From the NCBI GenBank assembly GCA_037447655.1, contig JBBHKE010001128.1:108768-140712 (forward strand): DNA of 31,945 nt. The letters are read 5' to 3'. Source of the stretch: Zygnema cylindricum. Taxonomy: Eukaryota > Streptophyta > Zygnematophyceae > Zygnematales > Zygnemataceae. The position numbers were made by a program, and so were the translations under genes. Under the pieces are notes generated by a model. That model did not search any database, was not told the DNA's origin, and was given only the letters and a program-made list of their open reading frames with translations. Position 1 is the first letter of the stretch. Each line of letters begins with the position of its first letter. Positions 1 to 9,103 of this stretch are shown one piece after another.

Positions 1-64
1 AAGGTCGCGAGAATGGCTGAGGAGAGAGACAGAGAGAGAGAGAGAAGCTGCCAGTCGTACAAAC

Positions 65-190
65 CTTGTACGTGAGGTTATGTACGGACAGGTTGTAGTG
101 CGCGTGGTCGTACATCCCCGGCTTCTCTCCTCCGAGACTCGCCTCGCGCTCGCCCGCCTCCACGTCCGGCGACCCCAGATCCCCCGGCAT
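65..190 (-). CDS. First coding exon of a minus-strand gene leaving the left edge
   Basis: Read on the minus strand, an ATG at 190-188 in good context (GCGCCATGC) opens 42 codons. The segment is GC-rich, unlike the CT/GA repeats on both sides. The peptide starts MPGDLGSPDVEAGE and ends HYNLSVHNLTYK. A GTTTGT donor follows at 64, so the exon would end in phase 0; the downstream sequence to the window edge is CT-rich and looks like intron, although the frame happens to stay open. The ending NLSVHNLTYK recalls the short strand that precedes the nucleotide-binding domain in ABCG half-transporters, but that is only a guess; no Walker motif lies within the window. The coding exon is fairly secure, the family is not. 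Confidence 0.6.
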
Positions 191-216
191 GGCGCCTGGA
201 GGGAGAGGGAGGGAGG

Positions 217-251
<35 letters not shown>

Positions 252-367
252 TAGAAAAAGAGAGAGAGAGATAAAGAGACAGTGAGGGAGAGAGAGAGGA
301 GAAGTTAAAGAAAGAAGAGAAAAAAATGAGAGAGAGGGAAACGTAGAGAAGCGTAGAAGAGGAGTAC

Positions 368-402
<35 letters not shown>

Positions 403-530
403 GGAGTCGGTAAGAGCGCTGGAAAATAACAATCTGTAAGGAGGGAAAGAGGGAAGAAGGGGGACGGCGAAGGCGCGAGAATGAGAGAGAGGCGGTTCGC
501 GACAAAAAATAATTACGAGGCTCGGACGAC
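191..530 (-). promoter_or_regulatory. GA/CT-rich leader and proximal promoter of the left-edge gene
   Basis: Immediately upstream of the minus-strand ATG at 190 the plus strand is almost pure purine, with (GA)n runs at about 208-300 and 366-405. In the gene's own sense this is a CT-rich leader of the kind common in plant 5' untranslated regions. Translations through it are low-complexity R/E or S/L strings and are not genes. A G-box (CACGTG, 534-539) lies just upstream. No convincing TATA box was found. Confidence 0.4.
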
Positions 531-2110
531 GAACACGTGGAAATAGGCGGTTATGTTGAATTAGGGGGAAGTGATGTTAATGTTTTTTCGACATAACCCT
601 CGTACGACAGTGACTGTATGGCTGAGATTGACTGCATGATACGACAAAATGTCTCCCTGAACGGATTTCTGCACCTGAATCTGTGGAGGAGGCGCTGACC
701 GTTGGATTTACTAATGAACGACATTTTAGGCCGTACAATGCTCGAATTGAGTGCGGAGGCGCTATTGGCTAGAGGAATTCCAGCATGCGTACGGTCGGTG
801 GCTTCTAGAAACTAGCAGTAGCGGTAGGACAAATGGAATGTACGTCAGACAAAGATTCGCAAACGAAGGTGAGACATTTTGTACGGATTGGATCAATTTA
901 TGGTGCCCGATTTTTTTTGGATTTCTCCATGCTGTCGGCAACTAGGCTGTCAGATATAACAGGTATGCCTACGTGGAGGCTTCGGCTCCTTAAGTTTAAG
1001 TCGATTACGGTAGCCGTACTATCAGAATGAAAGTTGGGCTGTTTACGGTATGGTGTACTTTCCTGTACATTTTTGTACGATTTGTTTTCTGTTTTTCGAA
1101 ATTTTGAGGCGAGTATATCCAGATTCTCCAAAGATCCAAGGATTCACATACCGCAAAAAAAAAAAAAAAAAAAACATATTTTGCGCCGTTGGATGTTGCA
1201 ACCCTGAAGATTTCATACCGTCGATCCTGTCGGTACCGACTGTGCACTTGATATACTGTACGGTCCAAGAGAGTGGCCATTTCCTGAATTCACATAAACT
1301 CTCCACGAGGACACTACAAATGAACGCCACGAAGGAAACATCTACTGTCATCATTACACGTGACGCACGCCATGTGATACCTGACAGAATGGACGCAGAA
1401 TCCAACAGAATCCCTTGCTGGAACATTCTAATCCTTCGTACTGTACCTAAGGAAACTTACATGGTTTCACGGCTTTGGCGTCTGATCGTCACATTCGTAC
1501 ACAAATTTTTTGTCCTATTGAACTTCACTTGCGAAAGAATCCAAGATCAGAATCCATTAAAAATCTACAGTTCTACCCTTAGGTATACGTGGTAGCAGAC
1601 AAATGGGACAAATACGTACTTTTAAACTTATATAGTGAGATGACATGATGGAAAGTTGGGCAATAGTAAAGTACAGTATCTGCCACGTATTGTACAAATC
1701 ACGTTTACCAGCACGTCCCGAATCTGTTTTGTTCTGTGGACTTTTGGAAGCTTCTGGTACGGATAATCGTCATCCTATGCTCACCGTTGAAACTGATGCC
1801 GCCGCCACATAACCAGGAAATTCTGGGCGCCACATAATGACGTCATCTTTCCCTAGAAACCCTTCAATCCTCATTTCCATGAAACTCTGCTGACGAAGCC
1901 ATCCCGCTAAAGACAAGCGGACCAGGACAGCTTTTGTCCCGCATGCAGTTTATCCTCTTCAGATTCTCGAAATTGACGTCGGGTATCGAGAAAGTGTGGA
2001 GGAAAGATCGCTCTACAAATGATGACGAATATGGCGTCATTATGACGCTCAAAATTAGCGGACGTTGTGTGCTAATAGAGTGGACAAAAAATACGGCGGC
2101 AACAATATAA
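531..2110. other. Intergenic, no gene recognised
   Basis: Contains frequent GTAC words, a poly-A run at 1156-1174 and ACGT-core motifs (TGACGTCA near 1838, ACACGTGA near 1357). The open frame at 1050-1595 (181 codons) is broken by the poly-A run, has no recognisable domain and looks like chance. Probably the distal promoter of the left-edge gene plus decayed transposon sequence. Confidence 0.4.
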
Positions 2111-2113
2111 GTA

Positions 2114-2337
2114 CACTACACCATTTACCGCTATTAGTGTTGATATATCGCCACTTAAAACATCTTTTCTCCGTACACTTTTGTCGGATTCTCAATCTGA
2201 CGGTTGCGATTGAAAGGTAAGATTTTCAGCTTCCGATTGGCGGTCTCAAATTGAAAATCGGAAAGGTGTGTACGGAGAAAAGATGTTTTTAAGTGGCGAA
2301 AAAGTTATAAACACTAATAGCGATACACGGTGTAGTG
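2114..2337. mobile_element. 224-bp palindromic MITE, TA target (family A)
   Basis: Both ends read GTACACTACACC inwards, and the arms stay complementary for about 65 bp: CGCTATTAGTGTT and TCTTTTCTCCGTACAC on the left are matched on the right by AACACTAATAGCG and GTGTACGGAGAAAAGA. The element is bounded by TA on each side (2112-2113 and 2338-2339), as expected for a Tc1/mariner-type non-autonomous element. No coding capacity. A diverged relative lies at about 21723-21922. Confidence 0.75.
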
Positions 2338-2378
2338 TACCAGCTGTACCTTCATGTACGGTTACAGAAAGCTTTTAA

Positions 2379-3156
2379 GGGTATGTCCCCATGTACTTGT
2401 AACTTAGCGAACTTACTTAGTATTTTAGCGCGGATCCGGCGGACCCGCTTTTCAAGTGTCCCTATGTGTAAGAACGTATCGTAAGTTACGTTTGTGACGA
2501 TTGTATACGTCGACAATACCTGTGACGGTTGTCAACGTCTACAATCTGTGTTGTCGGACGTTATTTTTTGGAACTGCTTGTGTGACGTCGCATGTCTTAC
2601 CGTGACATTGTAGACGACCACCTTCCACCCTGTACCGTTTCACGGTTGAAGAAGTTGCAATTTGCCTTTGCGTCTCCTGACCGGTCGACGTGAAATGGCA
2701 TCGGAATTTCGAGACCCCTGCAAAAAAAAAATCCGTACTGGACGAAAACGGACAAAACCAAACAAATTGTGTAACTTTCTTTGTCGTACTAAATGGAAAC
2801 GGACAAAACATTGCGACTTCCGTACTTTCCTTTGTCTTTGAAAATCGTGTGAAATACTTCGAAAATTACGGCACGTGCGAATATGTGTTCCTATTTGTTT
2901 ATGTAAAATCCCTATTTTTAAAACACATCGCGCATGTGTTTTAAAGATAAGGTTGAAGATGACGTTTTTTGTCGTCAAAGTGGGTCGAAAAACACAAGAC
3001 GACAATTTTTCGTACAACCTAAGTTCGAGGGTGACGCAAATTGTACTCTACAAATTTAAGATTCCTTCGTACGGCTGGAACTTAGGCAGTACGACGCTAA
3101 GTTTTACAGGAAAACGACAGAAAAAAACCCTAACTTATGCACATGGGGACACACCC
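2379..3156. mobile_element. 778-bp PIF/Harbinger-like MITE with TAA duplication
   Basis: The left terminus is GGGTATGTCCCCATGTAC and the right terminus, reverse-complemented, is GGGTGTGTCCCCATGTGC. TAA stands immediately outside each end (2376-2378 and 3157-3159), matching the 3-bp TWA target duplication of PIF/Harbinger elements. The interior has no transposase reading frame. Related sequence occurs at 4632 onward (left end, direct orientation), 3345-3563 (right part, inverted) and 26236-26520 (right end). Confidence 0.7.
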
Positions 3157-3161
3157 TAAGG

Positions 3162-3318
3162 CTCCGCTCTATCAGGGCCCAAAAGTGGTTATTTCAAGGC
3201 CGTTTCCAATGATTGCGCAAATCGAAACCGTCCAGATTAAAATCAGTCTGAATCCTACGGCAAAAACTGCAAAAAAAAAACATTTAGACGACCACTTTAA
3301 GCCCTTGGTTGAGCGGAC
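3162..3318. repeat. Short imperfect foldback next to the Harbinger-like end
   Basis: The sequence CCGCTCTATCAGGGCCC near 3164 is approximately complementary to AAGCCCTTGGTTGAGCGG near 3299-3316, and AGTGGTT is matched by GACCACT. It may be a small MITE remnant. No clear target duplication could be assigned. Confidence 0.35.
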
Positions 3319-3344
3319 GACGTAGGCTGTGTCGTCATGTGCCA

Positions 3345-3563
3345 AAATGAGGGTTTCTTTCTGTCGTTTTCCTTAAAAGCCTAGCGCCGTACCGCTTAAA
3401 TTACAACCGTACGAAGAAAGTGAAGAAAGTAGAAGTACATTTTGCGTCATCGTCAAACTTAGAATATACTCCATGTTGTCGTTTTGTGTTTTTCGACCTG
3501 CGGCCACGTCAAGAAACGTCATCTTCAAAATTTATCTTAAAACACACAGGCGATGTGGTTTAA
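3345..3563. repeat. Inverted copy of the Harbinger-like element's right part
   Basis: Reads as the reverse complement of 2929-3130, including the shared words GGGTTTCTTTCTGTCGTTTT, CGTACGAAG and GTGTTTTTCGACC. With 2929-3130 it forms a large inverted pair around a spacer of about 215 bp. It probably reflects insertion of a second element in the opposite orientation, followed by decay. Confidence 0.6.
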
Positions 3564-4080
3564 ACATAGTTATCCAAATTGCGCTATTTTTTCATTTTCC
3601 GATTTTTACTTATTATTCGTGACTTTTGAAAAAATCGCCAAAAAACGCGATGTACTTTCTGTCCAGTAAACTGGACGGACAATTTACGGAAGCTGTACGG
3701 TATTTTACAGTAACTGTACGGTTTTTTACAGGAAATTTACGGAATTTGACGAACGATATTTTACAGTAACTGTACGGTTTTTTACGGGAAATTTACGGAA
3801 TTTGACGAAAAGATACGTTGCACATATTAGTACTTTCTGTGCGGTAAACTGACAGATATATTACGGGAAATGTACGAAATTGTACCAGAAATGTACGGAC
3901 TATTACGAAAAATGTCGGAACTTGTAAGGAAAATGTACAAACTGCGGTACATCCATTCTTTTTTACATGTACGGAATAGTACGGAATCACAATCATTAAC
4001 GATTTGTTCAAATCGACCTCTCCGATTTCTACTTATTATTCGCGCGTTTGAATTGTGCGTAAACTACGATTTGAACAACT
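3564..4080. repeat. Dispersed repeat family B, with 56-bp tandem units
   Basis: Contains the family word GTGACTTTTGAAAAAATCGC, then a 56-bp tandem duplication (3701-3808, core TTTTACAGTAACTGTACGG), then AAAAGATACGTTGCA and TTAGTACTTTCTGTGCGGTA. The same order of words occurs at 29310-29620 and, reverse-complemented, at 7600-7890. Partial copies lie at 3990-4075 and 5490-5610. Probably the ends and subterminal repeats of a DNA transposon; no termini or transposase were identified. Confidence 0.55.
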
Positions 4081-4628
4081 ATGGCTTTAAATCAAAATGT
4101 CGCTGCTCCACAAGTAGGAAAAATAACTTTGCACGTGTCAACTATTTTCAAAATTTAAGACGATTTCAGACGACAAGGAAAATTGTTGAAAAAGGGTAAT
4201 TACTAGTTAACTTCTCTATCTTAGTTGGACTCTAGAGAGAGAGGGGATCAAAGAAAACCATGGATGTCTCTTTAGAATAGCCCGCCACCCTATCCGTTAA
4301 ATCGTTGTAGAGTCGATACACATGTTAGGATTGAAAAATCTATATACAGTTACGCGACGGCTAATTCATTTCACAAACAGACAAAGAGGCGCGTGTGAAA
4401 CAATTCATGCACGGACGCGGATCTGAACCGTGTAAATATATTTGATTGGACGACCGTCGTTGTAGCCACCAACCCGGAATGAACATTTGGCAACTTTTTG
4501 AGATAGCGTCACGCGATGCCACGTGGCGCCACGTTCTTGGACATCGGAGAAGATGGGAGGAGGAACGTCGGATCTAAAATTCGTCAAGTGTGTACAGTGA
4601 AATATGTATTAAGTGACGAAAAAAACAT
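4081..4628. other. Intergenic, nothing recognised
   Basis: No protein-like frame, RNA gene or clear repeat. A CCACGTGG word near 4520 is an isolated G-box. Confidence 0.4.
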
Positions 4629-4631
4629 TAA

Positions 4632-5400
4632 GGGTACGGCCCCATGTACTTGTAACTTAGCGAACTTACATTGTTTTTTAGCGCGAATCTAGCGGACCCG
4701 AATTCCAGATGTCTCTGTGTGTTTACTCGAGATTGTTACTTAACTTTGTGACGATTGTATACGTCGACAATGCCCGTGACGGCTGCCAACGTGCACAATC
4801 TGTCTTGTCGCACTTTATTTTTTAAAACTTTTTGAAGCGCCGCAAGACATATCGTAATTTTTGAAACGTTTTGGCATGTGGGATGTCATTGCGTGTCATC
4901 GTAGACGTCCAGCCTTGCAGTCGTGGTTGTACAACATGATTTGCTTGAACCTCTCCCGCCCAACCGCCATGACTTTGCAGATTTTTCACCTTCGTAGATT
5001 TAACACCTTTACGTGAAATGACACCGCACCATCGAGACCCTTGCGAAAAAAAACCGCAGAAGGTGCAGGCACACAAAAACGAACAACCTTGTACTTTTTT
5101 CACTCTTCAAAAACTTTTGAACAAATTTCACACGTGTTAATACATTTTCCTATTTGTGTAAACAGTTAAACCTTGCTTAAAACACAAGATGACGTAACAA
5201 TGGGTAGAAAATTATAATTTTGGGTTTCTTTCCGTACTAATTATCCGCGCTGACATCTTTAGTGTAAATTAGGTATACGTACAGAATCCGACAAAACATA
5301 CAGTTTCACGTCATTATGACGTTTGCACTATGTGGTTCGTGAAAACTGAGTTTCGTGATAACGGTCTACATTAAATCATTTTTTTTACTTTTTTACTTAA
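4632..5400 (+). mobile_element. Second, decayed Harbinger-like copy (left end)
   Basis: Begins TAA then GGGTACGGCCCCATGTAC and parallels 2379-2580 over at least 200 bp, sharing TTGTAACTTAGCGAACTTAC, GTGACGATTGTATACGTCGA and CAATCTGT. Similarity fades after about 4860, and the matching right terminus was not found, so the right boundary is approximate. Confidence 0.6.
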
Positions 5401-5690
5401 AAAAGTACAATTCTGCACGGTCAAACACCGACCGTACGACACACTATTTAAAACGGCAATAAGGTTTTGCGTACGAAACGGTCTATACTCTATACCCATA
5501 GTTGTTCAAAACGTATTATACGCACAATTCGAACGCGTGTACAATACGTAGAAATTGGAGAGGTTGATTTGAAAAAATCGTAAAAAGCGTTAATGGTTTT
5601 TTTTCTGTACAAATCCGTACATTTAAAAAAAATTGAATTGAACATGTTCCGCAGTTTGTATGCTTTCCGTTAAATGAGTGGTAAAAGTAA

Positions 5691-7243
5691 TTGGGAATTG
5701 CTAATCGCAGAGACAATTTTTGCTGCGCGCAGGTAGTTGTCAAAATTGTACATTTGAAGTACAATATAGGACAAGTTACGTACCTTTGAGTTCATATTTG
5801 ACGGTCAATCCGTCGAACAACTTTGACTGGTGAAATATTGTAACGACGCTTAAAAAAGTGTCGCGCTTGCGAACGTCGACCGTCATAAAAAATAAAACAA
5901 CTCACACAGCCGGTGCAGGTTTACGGTAACAAAATTGCGGCAACCACATGTAAATAAAATGGTTGCGCGCATGTAGTTTCTCACTTCACCTAAGCTCCAC
6001 TGTTCACACGTAGTGACATTTAACTTAGCCGCAAAAACGGAATCTAATCGCAAACCGTTTTGTTGAACTTGGACACAATTTAAAGGACGACGTCATATGT
6101 ATAAATTAACTCGGCGACCAAATGAAGCCACACAATTTACGAATCAACATTTATACATTGACATCGTACTTCACATTGATTCACATTCACGGAAAAATTA
6201 AAATGCGCACATAAAAACAAAATAGAGTACGCACTTAAATGCCAACATGTGCTCTCAGAGTGGAGCTTAGGTGAAGTGACAAACTACATGCGCGCAACCA
6301 TTTTATTTACATGTGGTTGCCGCAGTTTTGCTACCGTAAACTTGCGCCGGCCGTGTGAATTGTTTTATTATTTCTGACGGTCGACGGTTCGCAAGCGCGA
6401 CACTTTTTTAACCGTCGTTACAATATTTCGCCAGTCAAAGTTGTTTGACGGATTGACCGTCAAATATGAACTCAAAGGTACGTAACTTGTCCTATATTGT
6501 ACACCGCGAATCGTAATTAGAGTAAATTACTCTAATTCGGTCGCTCGAAATTTCGATTCTATGTCATCAAATAGAGTAAATGATTCTAATTTTTTCATTA
6601 TTCTAATTTAGGTAAGTTTAATTAGCGTAACATAATTGTAATATAGGTTTGTCTTAAATAGTGTGGAGTACGGACGACGTTCGACCGTGCAAAAATGTAC
6701 TTTTTTAAGTAAAAAAGTATAAATAATGATTTAATACAATCGCACTCGCACGTGAAATCGGACTAAGCGAAAAATCAATCACATCGAAAAAAAGCCGTTC
6801 GCATAACTCTCGTCCGTCGACAGCATCGTCGTCAGTGTGAACATTAACTGACATTCAGAGCGACAAATAATACTAGCGTCATAATGACGTCAAAACTATG
6901 CGGACTGACAGATTTTGTATGTCTACGTAATTTAGTGTTTATAATTTCAGCGCGGATATTTATTGCCGACATAACCCAATATAGAGTACTTAAAATAAAT
7001 TAGAGTAAACTTCGACTGTGAAAAAGTTCTATCACATAAACTAGAGTTAAATTAGAGTAAACTTCGACTGTGAAAAAGTTCTATCACATAAATTAGAGTT
7101 CATTACTCTAATTGTTTTTTTTTTGTTTTTTTACTCTAATTTTTTCATTACTCTAATTACGATTCGCGGTGTACTTTAAATGTACAATTTTTGACAACTT
7201 CCTGCGCGCAGCAAAAATTGTCTCTGCGTTTAGCAATTCCCAA
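5691..7243. mobile_element. Foldback element with 311-bp arms, interrupted by a MITE
   Basis: Left arm 5691-6001 and right arm 6259-7243 are inverted copies of each other, from the outer word TTGGGAATTGCTAA to the inner word CACCTAAGCTCCACT. The right arm is interrupted by the 670-bp element at 6502-7171; without it the arms are 311 and about 313 bp. The central loop (6002-6258) has no recognisable coding sequence. This architecture fits a foldback or long-TIR non-autonomous DNA transposon. Confidence 0.8.
6502..7171. mobile_element. TA-target MITE family C, copy 1 (670 bp)
   Basis: The terminal inverted repeats start CACCGCGAATCGTAATTA and continue into AGAGTAA at both ends, flanked by TA (6500-6501 and 7172-7173). 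The uninterrupted left arm of the host foldback supplies the empty site: TTGTACTTCAAATG there, against TTGTA[element]TACTTTAAATG here. This copy carries an extra 52-bp tandem unit (6998-7101) that copies 2 and 3 lack. No transposase is encoded. Copies 2 and 3 are at 27850-28449 and 26523-29292. Confidence 0.85.
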
Positions 7244-7590
7244 ATAAATATGTATTCAAAATATTATCACACCTCATGTATGCATCGGAAAATCTACATC
7301 AACTGGTTAAGGACAAGTTTATCAGTGGATACTAGGCGACGCACATAGGCATGGCTGCTATCCTCGAACTTTATGCATGGCTGCTTTTTTGGAGGTCAGT
7401 GACTTCTTCGTCAACGGCTTCAACGGCAGTTTACTAACTACTGCCGTGGCGTCGGTAATGGCGTCTTCCTTGAATTTTCGCATTCAACTGTTGAAGTATT
7501 TATGGCGGCTTCTTTTCGAAAATTTGAAGAAGACGCCTGTACACATTTTGAACTTACGGCGCTCAATAGTGTGACGCCGCAACGTCTCTT
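7244..7590. other. Intergenic, nothing recognised
   Basis: Includes the short open frames at 7377-7574 and 7502-7813. Their translations have no domain, and the second runs into family B repeat sequence. Treated as chance. Confidence 0.4.
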
Positions 7591-7890
7591 TTTGGAAATA
7601 TCCGTAGACGTCACGATATTTTACCGTACATTCCGTGTACATTCTGTGCAGTTTACTGAACAGAAAGTACGGAAACGTGCATCGAATCTTTTCGTCCTTT
7701 CGTACAGTCTCCGTAAAAAATCGAACAGTTACCGTAATTCGTCTATAGGTTGTCGTAAGATGACAGTTTCAGTTTACAGTAGACGTTTTTTTTTAGATTT
7801 TAAGATTTTTTGAAAAGTCACGTACAATACGTAGAAGCTGTAAAAATGGAAAAAAACGCGCGTATTGAACAACTAGGTCTATACGCCATG
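7591..7890 (-). repeat. Dispersed repeat family B, reverse copy
   Basis: The reverse complement closely follows 29310-29620: CTAGTTGTTCAA, TTCTACGTATTGTACGTGAC, AACGTCTACT, GTACTTTCTGTTCAGTAAACTG and ACAGAATGTACACGG in the same order. It ends about 220 bp before the SDR start codon, so it lies in or next to that gene's promoter. Confidence 0.65.
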
Positions 7891-8109
7891 TTTGGAAAGT
7901 GCGTACTTTTCGTAGAGATATCGCACGAAATCAGCATACCCTGTGAGTTGTACACGTACGGAACCTGAATCCCTCCTCCTATACTTAGAATACTGCCAAA
8001 AAAGGTTAAAACTGAAACTGTCAAATCCTTTTTTTTTGGAAACACTTTCTATCATAGAAACAAGAATAAAAGGAAATAAGGAAACGAGAAAAAAAGAAAA
8101 AAGATTCTT

Positions 8110-9069
8110 ATGGCGGTTTTCTACTTTGTCCTTTTCTTCGGTCTCTTGGTTTTAGGGTTCCTTCTGGAACTTTTGCGTCGTTTTGTGCGAGCTGATGGTA
8201 CGGAATTTTTGATCTCTGACTAGTGGGGTTGGCCGTAGACTTTTGACCTTTGACTTTTGACTGTTGACTTAACTTTGCATTATTACCTTTGGCTGATGAC
8301 TTGAACTTTGGGAGTTTTATTCATTTGACTTTACCACCATTGACCATAGTTGACCAGAGTTAACCATTTTCCCATTTTCCCATTTTCCCATTTTCCCATT
8401 TTCCCATTTTCCCATTTTTCCATTTTTCCATTTTTCCATTTTTCCATTTTTCCATTTTTCCATTTTCCCATTTTCCCATTTTCCCATTTTCCCATTTTCC
8501 CATTTTCCTTTTCCATTTTCCCATTTTCCCATTTTCCCATTTTCCCATTTTCCCTTTTTCCCATTTTCCCATTGTCCCCCTTTCCCCTTTTTTCCATTTT
8601 TTTTTGTGTTTTATTTTTTAATCCTTTTTTCTGTTATCAGCTGACGTGGCACTTCTTCTAAAGGGACCGCCGCCAGCTGGCGCCTTTCAAGATAAGGTGG
8701 GATGCTGGAGGGGTGGAGGGAGAGGAGGTAGAGTGAGGGGTGGAGGGAGGGAGGGCGGGAGGCAGGGAGGGAAGGGAGGGAAGGGAGGTGAGGGAGGGAA
8801 TGGAAGGAAACAAGGGAACAGGGAGATGGGAAGGAAGGGAGGGATGAGAGGGAAGGAAGGGAAGGAAGGGGGGAATGAGGGGAATGGGAGGAGTGCAGTA
8901 GGGATTTAATGACAGAGAGACATTAATTATTTTTTTGTTAATTTTTTACACTCATTATTATTATTATTATATATATTTTTTTCTGAGTCTTGAGCTAATG
9001 GGGATGAAATGGGAACAGGTGGTTTGGATTACTGGAGCCAGCCAAGGAATAGGTTTGTTCTCTCTCTTT

Positions 9070-9103
<34 letters not shown>

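Noticed and set aside
1050-1595. 181-codon open frame
   Set aside because: Runs through a poly-A tract (poly-Lys), lacks any domain and has no splice or composition support.
8317-8661. Several long open frames on both strands (GKMEKWKN or HFPIFPF repeats)
   Set aside because: An 8-bp repeat stays open in every frame; this is intron 1 minisatellite.
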